In this document: piece after piece, positions 39,886-48,168 of the stretch
Numbering within the stretch: the first letter of the stretch is position 1
Layout of the letters: each line of letters starts with the position of its first letter
NCBI RefSeq assembly: GCF_039727615.1
Contig: NZ_CP152474.1
Location: 930,001-994,000 of the forward strand
Origin: Leclercia sp. S52
Lineage (GTDB): Bacteria > Pseudomonadota > Gammaproteobacteria > Enterobacterales > Enterobacteriaceae
Direction: 5' to 3'
DNA: 64,000 nt
Made by a program: the position numbers and the translations under genes
The notes under the pieces: model-generated
Databases searched by the model: none
The model's input: only the letters and a program-made list of their open reading frames with translations
What the model was told of the DNA's origin: nothing

Positions 39886-41388
39886 ATGAGTCAGCTGCAC
39901 ACCCTGGACGACGTAACGGCCATCGCCCGGGAACTCTCCCTGGCGAGCAAGGCCTTTATCAACGGACGCTTCGTGGCCGCGCAATCCGGCAAAACGCTGC
40001 CGACCACCAACCCGGCTACCGGGGAGACCATCGGCCATATCGCCGCCTGCGACGTTGCCGACGTCAACGCGGCGGTGGCGGGGGCGCGCAGCGCGTTCGA
40101 GGCCGGAAGCTGGCGCAAGCGGGCACCGGGCGAACGCAAAGCGGTGCTGCTGAAGCTGGCGGCGCTGATGGAGCAGGAGATCGACCAACTGGCGGTGCTG
40201 GAGAGCCTCGACAGCGGCAAACCGGTCAGCGAATGCCTGGCGGTGGACGTGCCGGAAACCATTCACGTGCTGAAGTGGCACGCGGAAGCTATCGACAAAC
40301 TCTACGACCATACCGCCCCGGTGGGTAACGGCGCGATGGCGCTGGTGGTGCGCGAGCCGATTGGCGTGGTGGGCTGCGTCCTGCCGTGGAACTTCCCGCT
40401 GCTGATGCTGGCCTGGAAAATTGGCCCGGCGCTGGCGGCGGGCTGCTCGGTGATAGTCAAACCGGCGGAGCAGACCTCGCTCACCGCGCTGCGGGTCGCA
40501 GAGCTGGCATTTGAGGCGGGCGTTCCGGCAGGGGTACTGAATATCGTCACCGGCACCGGCAAAGACGTGGGTGAGCCGATTGGCCTGCACCCGGATATCG
40601 ACATGGTGAGCTTTACCGGCTCCACCACCACCGGACGGCGTTTCCTGCACTATGCGGCAGAGTCCAATCTTAAGAAGGTGGTGCTGGAGTGCGGCGGTAA
40701 AAACCCGGCGGTCGTCTTTGACGATGCCGAGGATCTGGCAACCGTGGCTGGTCACGTGCTGAACGGCGCATTCTGGAACATGGGCGAGAACTGTTCCGCC
40801 ACCTCGCGCCTGCTGGTGCAGGAAAGTGTCAAAGAGACGCTGCTGGTCGAGATGGCCAAACAGATTGGCGACTGGCCGATGGGCAACCCGCTCGATCCGA
40901 ACAACCGGCTGGGGGCGATGGTCTCGACGGAGCATTTCACCAAGGTGAGCGGTTATCTCGACACCGCACGCCAGGAAGGGCTGCGGATCGTGCAGGGCGG
41001 TGATACCGAGCAGGGCGCTTACGTCCAGCCGACCATTATCGATGGCGTAACGCCGGAGAGCGCGCTGTTCCGGGAGGAGATCTTCGGCCCGGTGCTGTGC
41101 GTCACCACGTTCAAAACCGAAGCCGAGGCCATCGCGCTGGCCAACGATACCCAGTACGGCCTGGCCGCGTCGGTCTACACCGGCAGGCTGAACCGGGCCA
41201 TTCGCGTATCGCGCGCCATTCGCGCCGGCACGGTGACGGTGAACTGCTTCGGGGAAGGCGACGCCACCACGCCGTTTGGCGGCTACAAGCAATCGGGCTT
41301 TGGCGGGCGCGATAAATCTGTTTTCGCCCTCGACCAGTACACCGAACTGAAGACTGTCTGGATCGATCTCTCTGAAGACGACGCCTGA
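39886..41388 (+). CDS. NAD(P)-dependent aldehyde dehydrogenase (PuuC-like)
   Basis: 500 residues, full-length ALDH. Motifs: GCVLPWNFPLLMLAWKIGPALAAG, FTGSTTTGRRF, the catalytic Glu in VLECGGKNPAVVF, catalytic Cys in NMGENCSATSRLLV, EEIFGPVL, and PFGGYKQSGFGGRDKS near the end. It resembles gamma-glutamyl-gamma-aminobutyraldehyde dehydrogenase PuuC, including ELKTVWIDL. AAGGAGGCACT precedes the ATG. Second gene after the lyase. Confidence 0.9.
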   Translation: MSQLHTLDDVTAIARELSLASKAFINGRFVAAQSGKTLPTTNPATGETIGHIAACDVADVNAAVAGARSAFEAGSWRKRAPGERKAVLLKLAALMEQEIDQLAVLESLDSGKPVSECLAVDVPETIHVLKWHAEAIDKLYDHTAPVGNGAMALVVREPIGVVGCVLPWNFPLLMLAWKIGPALAAGCSVIVKPAEQTSLTALRVAELAFEAGVPAGVLNIVTGTGKDVGEPIGLHPDIDMVSFTGSTTTGRRFLHYAAESNLKKVVLECGGKNPAVVFDDAEDLATVAGHVLNGAFWNMGENCSATSRLLVQESVKETLLVEMAKQIGDWPMGNPLDPNNRLGAMVSTEHFTKVSGYLDTARQEGLRIVQGGDTEQGAYVQPTIIDGVTPESALFREEIFGPVLCVTTFKTEAEAIALANDTQYGLAASVYTGRLNRAIRVSRAIRAGTVTVNCFGEGDATTPFGGYKQSGFGGRDKSVFALDQYTELKTVWIDLSEDDA

Positions 41389-41506
41389 AGCCGTTTTTAA
41401 CGGTCTGGAAGAGAGAATTCATTTCTATTTCTGTCTTCTGGCGGCGGTTGGCCTGTCCAAAAAGCAGGGACGCATTGGCTCAAACCGGCAGAAAAATGCC
41501 TTTATT

Positions 41507-41671
41507 ATGAAGTGGCTAAAAAATGCCGGGCGGCTGCAGTCGTTTCGCCAGGCTGCCAGCAGTGAAATTGTCTGGCTGCGTGGGGAGATCCTTCGCCACC
41601 CACCGGACCGGGATCCGGAGCCCCTCCTGAGGCTGATCTATCAGACTGCCAGTGAGATGCGCAGAGCATGA
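41507..41671 (+). CDS. Possible 54-residue small protein between ALDH and GntR genes
   Basis: ATG 41507 to TGA 41669-41671, starting MKWLKNAGRLQSFRQAASSE and ending QTASEMRRA. The frame stays open for about 40 codons upstream with amino-acid-like composition (LSKKQGRIGSNRQKNAF) but no good start. No ribosome-binding site stands out. I do not recognise the product; it may be a remnant or a small regulator. It fills most of the 378-bp gap. Confidence 0.3.
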   Translation: MKWLKNAGRLQSFRQAASSEIVWLRGEILRHPPDRDPEPLLRLIYQTASEMRRA

Positions 41672-41766
41672 TTGCTGTGGCTGATAATTTTGCTGTTGCT
41701 CATCTTTATCTGTAGGTTAAGCAACATCATAGTTAAGCATCACAGATCGATTTTCAGGAGGCGGCA

Positions 41767-42468
41767 ATGAGAACGGGAAAGGTAGCGCTGTATGAGGATC
41801 TCAAGCGACATATTCTGACCATGGAGCTGGATCCGGACGAGCTGCTGGATGAAGCCGCGCTGACCGCGCAGTACGGCCTCTCCCGCACGCCGGTACGCGA
41901 AGTGTTCCAGCGCCTGGCGGGGGAAGGTTATCTCGAAATTGTGGAAAAACGCGGCGTGCGGGTGATCCCGATGAGCCACTCGACGCTGCGCAATTTCTTC
42001 CTCGTGGCACCGATGATCTATGCCGCCACCGGACGCCTCGCCGTGCAGCACTACAAACCGGCGCAGCTCAAGGCGCTGAAAGAGACTCAAAAGCGTTTTC
42101 GCAAGGCGGTGCAAACCCGCGATGCCGAGGCGCTGGCGCTGGAGAACAACCGTTTTCACGAGATCATGGGCGAGATGGCGGCCAACCCCTATCTGCAGCC
42201 GAGCCTGGGGCGTTTGCTGATCGACCACTGTCGCATCGGGCATACCTTCTTCCGGCCGCAAAACGAGGATATGGAGCGCCGTTTACAGCTGGCCGCGGAT
42301 CATCACGACGCCTTTATCGTTGCCATTGAGGCGCGTGACGAACAGGCGGTGGTGGATCTGGTGTTTGAGCACTGGGAGCTGTCGCGGGAAAACATGGAAA
42401 TCTTCATCGCGCCGCAGGGGCTGAAGGCCGATAATTTCGCGCCATTCCCGGAGGGCGATAACCGCTGA
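41767..42468 (+). CDS. GntR-family (FadR/FCD subfamily) regulator
   Basis: 233 residues. N-terminal winged HTH: YEDLKRHILTMELDPDELLDEAALTAQYGLSRTPVREVFQRLAGEGYLEIVEKRGVRV. C-terminal FCD helical domain with metal/ligand His and Asp residues: ENNRFHEIMGEMAANPYLQ, ADHHDAFIVAIEARDEQAVVDLVFEHW. CAGGAGGCGGCA precedes the ATG. Placed between the lyase-dehydrogenase pair and the FAD-oxidoreductase gene, both of which carry a TTGATGTATACA-type element upstream, it is the likely repressor of both. Confidence 0.88.
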   Translation: MRTGKVALYEDLKRHILTMELDPDELLDEAALTAQYGLSRTPVREVFQRLAGEGYLEIVEKRGVRVIPMSHSTLRNFFLVAPMIYAATGRLAVQHYKPAQLKALKETQKRFRKAVQTRDAEALALENNRFHEIMGEMAANPYLQPSLGRLLIDHCRIGHTFFRPQNEDMERRLQLAADHHDAFIVAIEARDEQAVVDLVFEHWELSRENMEIFIAPQGLKADNFAPFPEGDNR

Positions 42469-42597
42469 TCGCATCCCGCTAAGGCCTGCTGGCACCCGCT
42501 GACAGGCCTCCTTTCCCCATTCGTATTTCTTCTCTGACGCCCCGCTGCGCCGGACTTCGCACGCCTTTTTTATCATTCTCGCAACTATTTTTATACT

Positions 42598-42622
42598 TGA
42601 TGTATACATGAGATATACATCA
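42598..42622. promoter_or_regulatory. GntR-type dyad upstream of the FAD-oxidoreductase gene
   Basis: TGATGTATA and TATACATCA form perfect 9-bp arms with a 7-bp spacer. The left part, TTGATGTATACA, recurs at 38853-38863. Confidence 0.6.
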
Positions 42623-42682
42623 CATACACATTTTCTCGGGATGGCTAACATTGATTCAACGCTACTTACCGGAGTAACCCAC

Positions 42683-44002
42683 GTGCAAAAGATCACTTCT
42701 CTACCTGCTGACGACGCCCTGCCGGGTTGGTATCACACCAGTCAACCGCGTACCCCGCGTCCTGCCCATGTCGGGCAAAAAAATGCCCGCTGGGCGATAG
42801 TCGGGGCCGGGCTAACCGGGCTGGCCGCGGCCCGCCAGCTGGCGCTCAACTTCCCGGATAGTGAAGTGGTGCTGATTGAGGCGCAGGACGTGGGTTACGG
42901 CTCCTCCGGACGTAACGCCGGTTTCGCCATTGATGTTCCGCACGATATCGGGGCCAAGGACTATATCGGTGACGTCACCACCGCGAATCTGATCCTCAAG
43001 CTCAATACCCTCGGGCAGAACTACCTGCGTGAGATTGTGAAGGAGCACGGCATTGAATGTCAGATGAGCGATTCCGGCAAATATCAGGCCGCAGTGGGGG
43101 AGAAGGGGATCGCTATTCTCGAGGCTTACCGCAGTGGGCTGGAGAAAATTGGCCGCCACGCAGAGATGATCCCCGGGAAAGATCTGCCGGACCATATCGG
43201 CACCTCTTACTACCAGCAGGCGCTCTACATTCCGGGCACCATTCTGCTCCAGCCCTCGGCGCTGGTGAAAGGGCTAGCGGACAGCCTGCCGTCTAACGTG
43301 ACCCTGTATGAAAACACGCCCATTACCTCCATCGACTATGGCGACAAAGTGACGCTGGTGCATGACCACGGCAGCATCACCGCCGACACGCTGATCCTGG
43401 CGAACAACGCCTTTGCTGCTCACTTTGGTTTTCTGCGCGGTCGCCTGCTGCCGACCTTCCTCTATGGCAGCCTGACCCGCCCGTTGACCGCTGAAGAGCA
43501 GGCGCAGCTCGGCGGTAAGCCGGTGTGGGGCGTTATCCCGGCGCATCCGTTTGGCAGCACCGTGCGCCGCACGGTGGATAACCGCATCCTGATGCGCAAC
43601 AGCTTTAGCTTCCATCCCGACGGTCGCCCGCGTGAAAAACAGCTGAAGCACAATATTGAGACCCACCGTAAATCGTTCGAGCGCCGCTTCCCGATGCTAA
43701 GCAAGGTTGATTTCGAATACTCCTGGAGCGGGGCTATCTGCCTGTCGGATAACCATGAAGGCTTCTTCGGGCAACTGGCACCGAACGTCTATGGCGCGCT
43801 GTGCTGTAACGGTCTGGGGATCACCCGTGGTACCGCCACCGGCAAACTGCTGGCGGATATGATCGCCGGGGAGCGCAACGAGCTGATCGATTTCCTCGTG
43901 GCCTCGCCGGGCCCGAACAGAACCCCGCCGGAGCCGTTCCTGTCGATTGGCGTGAACTCTGTGCTGAAATGGGGCCAGTTCCGGGCGGGGCTGGAGGTAT
44001 AG
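42683..44002 (+). CDS. FAD-dependent amine/amino-acid oxidoreductase (DadA/PuuB-like)
   Basis: About 439 residues. N-terminal dinucleotide-binding motif WAIVGAGLTGLAAARQLALNFPDSEVVLIEA, then GYGSSGRNAGFAID typical of PuuB/OrdL-type DAO-family oxidases; C-terminal YSWSGAICLSDNHEGFFG and YGALCCNGLGITRGTATGKLLADM. I prefer GTG 42683 (CGGAGTAACCCAC before it) because longer starts run into the operator dyad. With the lyase, aldehyde dehydrogenase and GntR regulator it suggests a pathway oxidising an amine or D-/imino-acid to an imine, then an aldehyde, then an acid. Substrate unknown. Confidence 0.86.
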   Translation: MQKITSLPADDALPGWYHTSQPRTPRPAHVGQKNARWAIVGAGLTGLAAARQLALNFPDSEVVLIEAQDVGYGSSGRNAGFAIDVPHDIGAKDYIGDVTTANLILKLNTLGQNYLREIVKEHGIECQMSDSGKYQAAVGEKGIAILEAYRSGLEKIGRHAEMIPGKDLPDHIGTSYYQQALYIPGTILLQPSALVKGLADSLPSNVTLYENTPITSIDYGDKVTLVHDHGSITADTLILANNAFAAHFGFLRGRLLPTFLYGSLTRPLTAEEQAQLGGKPVWGVIPAHPFGSTVRRTVDNRILMRNSFSFHPDGRPREKQLKHNIETHRKSFERRFPMLSKVDFEYSWSGAICLSDNHEGFFGQLAPNVYGALCCNGLGITRGTATGKLLADMIAGERNELIDFLVASPGPNRTPPEPFLSIGVNSVLKWGQFRAGLEV

Positions 44003-44037
44003 TATTCAGCTAAAACGCTGGCCGTCTCAGCCGAACT

Positions 44038-44098
44038 GCCGGGTGGCGCTGCGCTTACCCGGCCTACGGACTGTCCCCTCTCCCCTTTGGGGAGAGGG
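44038..44098. repeat. REP unit plus CCCTCTCCCC dyad
   Basis: REP GCCGGGTGGCGCTGCGCTTA.. (44038-44067) followed by CCCTCTCCCC-TTT-GGGGAGAGGG (44076-44098). The same REP-plus-dyad combination recurs at 52042-52184. It probably also terminates the convergent genes on both sides. Confidence 0.85.
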
Positions 44099-44117
44099 TC
44101 AGGGTGAGGGGAACAGC

Positions 44118-45062
44118 TCATCTGCGCGTAAACTGCTGCTCGGTGATGGTGCTGCCCCACTGATCGCCTTGCCACTCTTTCGCTAATTCAAAACCGAATG
44201 ACTCGTACAAACGTCTCGCCGCCGTCAGCTTATTAAAGGTCCACAGCTGCACCGCAGAAAACGTCATTTCATCGCAAAATTTCATCGCTTCGGCAATCAG
44301 CTTTCTGCCCACGCCGCTGCCGCGACAGCCGTCGTCCAGGATAAACCAGCGCAAATGCGCCTCGTTGTTTCCCAGGTCTTCGCCATCAATAGCGACAGAG
44401 CCGACGATGCGCCCGTTCAGCATTGCCAGCCAGATTTGATTACAGGGATTGTCCAGCCGCCCTGAAAATTCCGCCAGGCCAGCGGCGACCTTACTCTCAA
44501 AGAAACTGCCGAAATTATGTTCGCGTGCATAAAAGCTGCCGTGCATTTCCGTTATGCGGCCAATCATTCCCGGGTGATAGCCAGAGACAATTTCGATGGC
44601 GCTTCTGGTGTTCAGGTCGGCATCATCGCGGCAGGCTTTCAGGGCGTGGGCATAGACGCTAAGACCCTGGGAAACGACGCGCTGCTGGCTGGCGTCCATT
44701 TTTTGCAGGGCTGAAATGACGCGTTCATTACCGTAGGCATTAATCTTCCGCACCGTTTCTCTGCCCTGTGCGCTAAGGCTCAGCTGCTTGAACCGTGCAT
44801 CTTCCGTGGAGGGGGTTTCTTCCAGCTCACCGGATTTGACGAGTTTGGCGAGCATGCGGCTGACGCTGGATTTCTCAAGTCCCAGAACCTGCACTATCTG
44901 GGCTGCCGTCATTGAGCCCCGGGCCTCCAGTTCCAGTAGGGTATGCACAACCGAAGGGGAGTAGTCCGTTGCCGCCAGCGTGTGGTTCATGAACCCGAGT
45001 TCCCGTACCATCAGGCGCGACGAAATACGGATTTCTTCAACAATCGATGAATCAGCCATCAT
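44118..45062 (-). CDS. Bifunctional MarR regulator / GNAT acetyltransferase
   Basis: About 314 residues with two domains. MarR winged HTH (about 1-145: HTLLELEARGSMTAAQIVQVLGLEKSSVSRMLAKLVKSGELEETPSTEDARFKQLSLSAQG) and GNAT acetyltransferase (about 165-314: IWLAMLNGRIVGSVAIDGED, LRWFILDDGCRGSGVGRKLIAEAMKFC with the acetyl-CoA loop, LWTFNKLTAARRLYESFGFELAKEW). Start at ATG 45062 or 45059 behind AAGG; the longer frame from 45122 crosses the operator. A dyad at 45085-45099 just upstream indicates autoregulation. Target of acetylation unknown. Confidence 0.88.
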   Translation of the reverse strand: MMADSSIVEEIRISSRLMVRELGFMNHTLAATDYSPSVVHTLLELEARGSMTAAQIVQVLGLEKSSVSRMLAKLVKSGELEETPSTEDARFKQLSLSAQGRETVRKINAYGNERVISALQKMDASQQRVVSQGLSVYAHALKACRDDADLNTRSAIEIVSGYHPGMIGRITEMHGSFYAREHNFGSFFESKVAAGLAEFSGRLDNPCNQIWLAMLNGRIVGSVAIDGEDLGNNEAHLRWFILDDGCRGSGVGRKLIAEAMKFCDEMTFSAVQLWTFNKLTAARRLYESFGFELAKEWQGDQWGSTITEQQFTRR

Positions 45063-45084
45063 TAACCTTAACCTGTAAAATATA

Positions 45085-45099
45085 GTTGTACTATACAAC
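45085..45099. promoter_or_regulatory. MarR-type dyad at the MarR-GNAT gene
   Basis: GTTGTA-CTA-TACAAC, a perfect dyad directly upstream of the start codons. Confidence 0.55.
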
Positions 45100-45122
45100 C
45101 ATGTTTCACAAGTGGCTGTCAA

Positions 45123-45455
45123 TTAAGGCCAGAACCGCCACGCTGCCAGCAGCACCGCGACGTTCAGAATCACGCTGATCATAAAGTACGTCTTAAATGG
45201 CTGTTTCTGGGTTTTATGACGAAACAGCTGCTGGCCGAGTATTGCCCCCGGCCAGCCACCCACAAATCCGCATATCAACAACGTGGCTTCAGGCACCCGG
45301 CGCCAGGCCCTACGGGCCGCCATTTTATCCGCGCCATAGATAACGAACGTCAGCACGCTGGCAAGTACAAACCAAACTGGCAAAGGGTGTGGCAGCGATG
45401 CACTGCCCGCAGCGGCGAGGGCCAGAAGAAAGTAACAGAGGTAATTGAGTTTCAT
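45123..45455 (-). CDS. DUF1294-family membrane protein
   Basis: 110 residues with three to four predicted TM segments. DUF1294 signature: YGADKMAARRAWRRVPEATLLICGFVGGWPGAILGQQLFRHKTQKQPFKTYF. Function unknown for the family. It is immediately upstream of the MarR-GNAT gene on the same strand, but the dyad operator of that gene lies inside its last codons' neighbourhood, so co-transcription is uncertain. Confidence 0.85.
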   Translation of the reverse strand: MKLNYLCYFLLALAAAGSASLPHPLPVWFVLASVLTFVIYGADKMAARRAWRRVPEATLLICGFVGGWPGAILGQQLFRHKTQKQPFKTYFMISVILNVAVLLAAWRFWP

Positions 45456-45619
45456 AGGAGAGCAACGGCATGAGCGAAAACAGGGGAGGGCAATGATACG
45501 TGATTCTGGCGGAAGAGTAATCAGGCCTGGTCCGTTAACCGTTTTGCCAGGCAGATCGCCTCTTCGCGCCCGACGGCAGTGCGGTAACCGTGTTCATACG
45601 AAATACTTTTGAATACAAA

Positions 45620-45642
45620 TATACCCAACCTGGGTATATAAT
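45620..45642 (+). promoter_or_regulatory. Autoregulatory operator/promoter of the HigBA-type module
   Basis: TATACCCA-ACC-TGGGTATA (45620-45638), perfect 8-bp arms, overlapping a -10 TATAAT at 45637-45642 with TACAAA 17 bp upstream. Antitoxin binding here would block the promoter, as is usual for HigBA modules. Confidence 0.7.
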
Positions 45643-45670
45643 GAGTCAGGGAACAGGATGAGGTGACGCA

Positions 45671-46004
45671 ATGGAAGCGATTTTTATTGAATTACCCGCG
45701 TTTGAACGATATCGCGCCGAGTACCTTTCCGATGACGCTTATCGTGAATTTCAGAATGTGCTGCTCGCTAACCCCACAGCCGGAGAGGTTATCAAGGACT
45801 CCGGAGGGTTAAGAAAGGTTCGGTTTGTCGACGAACGCAGAGGGAAGGGTAAGCGCGGGGGAATTCGGGTTATTTATTACTGGTGGAAAACAGAGACAGA
45901 ATTTTATTTGTTCACTTTATATGACAAAGACCAGGCAAGTGATTTAACGAAAGAGCAGCGCCAGACTTTGAGGCACGCTTTAGAGCGTATCAAGGGGGGA
46001 ATGA
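45671..46004 (+). CDS. RelE/HigB-type toxin
   Basis: 110 residues after repair; RelE-superfamily mRNA endonuclease of the Vibrio HigB2 type: FERYRAEYLSDDAYREFQNVLLANPTAGEVIKDSGGLRKVRF, then GKGKRGGIRVIYYWWKTETEFYLFTLYDK. The written frame continues straight into the antitoxin as one 215-residue protein. Removing one G from the G6 run 45994-45999 gives ERIKGE and stop TGA at 46002-46004, overlapping the antitoxin ATG as in typical HigBA operons. GAGGTGACGCA precedes the ATG. Confidence 0.88.
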
Positions 46005-46318
46005 TGAGTAGAGACATATTTTCAGAACTGATGGAAGGTATGGATGCCTTACAGGAGCATAAGGAAGGCAAACGGACGCTTCGTACGCACCACGTTGCTA
46101 TCCGTAAGGAAACGGCTTTAACGCCTGATGAAATCAAAGAGATCCGTCGTGATTTGAATTTATCCCAGGCGCTTTTCGCGAGATATTTGCATACCGCAAC
46201 CAGGACCTATCAGAACTGGGAACAAGGCCTGGCAAAACCTAATCGACAGGCGGCATTGCTGATCCGCATTGTACAAAAAAGCCCCCAGGCATTGTCATTG
46301 CTGGCGGCCATGAACTGA
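46004..46318 (+). CDS. HigA/NadS-type XRE antitoxin
   Basis: 104 residues. Starts MSRDIFSELMEGMDALQEHKEGKRTLRTHHV and has an HTH_XRE domain: LTPDEIKEIRRDLNLSQALFARYLHTATRTYQNWEQGLAKPNRQAALLIRIV. It neutralises the upstream toxin and represses the promoter. ATG at 46004 (or 46001), overlapping the repaired toxin stop; the G-rich run upstream can serve as ribosome-binding site. Confidence 0.88.
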   Translation: MSRDIFSELMEGMDALQEHKEGKRTLRTHHVAIRKETALTPDEIKEIRRDLNLSQALFARYLHTATRTYQNWEQGLAKPNRQAALLIRIVQKSPQALSLLAAMN

Positions 46319-46368
46319 TCCCCTTTACGCCAGCCTGGCTGGAACAGGCGTTCCGCTGGGCTGGCCCA

Positions 46369-48154
46369 TCACCCCGCCTCCAGCCCCCCGAAACTGACAA
46401 TCCTTGAGCGTCCCAGCTCCTTTGCCCGGTACAGCGCCACGTCCGCGGCGCGCAGCAGGTTGTCGCTCTGGGCGTGCTGCGGATAGCTGGCAATGCCGAT
46501 CGACACATCCACCGTGCCAATCTCCGCCAGCTCATACCGCAGCGCCAGGCTGTGCACGTTGCTATGGATATCGGAGGCACAGGCAAAGGCCGCCGCCTCG
46601 TCCGCCCCCGGAAGCAGGACCAGAAACTCCTCCCCGCCATAGCGGAATGCCATCCCCTTGTCGCTAACCGCACGCTGAATGATTGTCGCCACGCTTTTAA
46701 TCACCAGATCGCCCGCATCGTGCCCGAATTTGTCGTTAATGGCTTTGAAATGGTCGATATCAATCATCAGGCAGCTTACCGGCTGACCGGTGTGCAATGC
46801 CTGGCTCATCTGGGTGCGCAGGGCATCCTCCAGATGATGACGATTGCGCAGGTTGGTCAGGGGATCGAACAAGGCTTTCTCCAGCAGGGCGTCGCGCAGA
46901 CGCTGGTTGGCCAGCGCCAGGCCGAGGGCTTCGGCCATCAGCTCCAGATAGGCGCGGGACGGGGCCATCGCCGGGGTGACGTTCTGGAACGAGAGCAGGC
47001 CGATGGTCTCACCCTGGGCAATCAGGGGGACGCAGAGCGCATGGCTGGCGCAGGCGTCTGGCAGGTGATAGCAGAGGATATCCGGCTCGCCGGTCACTGG
47101 CGGATGACTCTGCCCACGACGCACCGCCCAGCACTGGTCCGGGTGGAAGGGCTCGGCCTCCCCCCTGCGGATCGAGCCATCCCGCGGCGCAGTGCATCTG
47201 CCACGGATCCCGTTCGAGGAGCCAGAGCTGTCCGGGGATACCCGGCGCAATGCCGGGCGCGAAAAGCCGCGCCACGTTCAGGACATCTTCAACCGACTCG
47301 CAGCCCTGCAGCCGTTGAGTCATGCGTGCCAGCAGTTCACGTATCGCCCAGTCGGCATCACGCTCCTGCTCCAGCCGCTGTCGCACCAGGCCGTTTTCGC
47401 GGAAGATGCGGATCGCCTGCGCCATATCGCCAATCTCATCGATCTGGCGATAGTCCGGCGCTTCCACCGCATAGTCCTGCGAGGCCAGCCGGTTGACCAC
47501 GTCGCTCAGGCGCACCACCGGGCGTAAGACCCGACGTTTGAGGATAAAACCAAGGACAAACAGGAACATCAGCGCGGTCAGGCCGACCATCACCTCGGAG
47601 AGGGTACGCAGCCCGCGGGATTTCACCGTGGCATCGTCAATGGCCGCATCGGTACGCCGGTCCAGCATCTGACGAAAATGGTCGAGCTGATTCTGAACCA
47701 GCTCCAGCTCGTTCTCGTAACGCTCGCCATAAATTAGCGCGATGGCCTGGGGTTGCTCCCCACGCCCCACGCTGGCGATGGCGCTCTGCTGCTCATCCTG
47801 CAGGGCATCGGCCACCTGCAAACCCTCATGCAGCAGCGCCAGCTCATCCTCACTGGCACCCGCGTCTTTCAGCTTAAGCAGGCGATGCTCGATTCCGGCC
47901 ATCGCCGCCGCTTTCTGACGATACGCGTCTGCCACAGCCGGATCCTGTTTGACGACGTATAGCCGCGCCAGGTCGGAGAGCGCCCAGGCGTCGGTCTCCA
48001 CCTCTTCAGTGAGCCGATCGAAGATATAGCGCTGTTCAACGGCCTGCCGCTCGACGTTTTCGGCGCTGGAGGCCATCAACATGGCCACGCCGGAAGCGAG
48101 GGTCAGACAGACCGTGGCGCCGTATGCCCAGTTAGTGATTGTGGCGATACGCAC
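46369..48154 (-). CDS. Membrane diguanylate cyclase (sensor-HAMP-GAF-GGEEF), frame broken
   Basis: About 594 residues after repair. TM1 at 8-30, periplasmic helical sensor domain (about 30-185), TM2 (VMVGLTALMFLFVLGFILKRR), HAMP (VLRPVVRLSDVVNRLASQDYAVEAPD), GAF (about 280-425), GGDEF-type cyclase with active motif FRYGGEEFLVLLPG. The usual RxxD inhibitory site before the motif is absent (SDKG instead), so product inhibition may be lost. Written as two overlapping ORFs (48154-47009 and 47250-46369); removing one C from the C6 run 47160-47165 gives GWLDPQGEAEPFHPDQ and joins them. Makes c-di-GMP; signal unknown. Confidence 0.9.
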
Positions 48155-48168
48155 GGCTTATTCCTTCT

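Noticed and set aside
38980..44002. A complete hydroxyproline catabolic cluster
   Set aside because: The enzyme types fit partly, but no proline/hydroxyproline racemase-epimerase gene is present and the oxidase and dehydrogenase look closer to PuuB/PuuC-type enzymes.
44076..44098. CCCTCTCCCC dyads as operators
   Set aside because: They occur attached to REP elements between convergent gene ends (also 52164-52184), so they look like intergenic repeat or terminator units rather than regulator sites.
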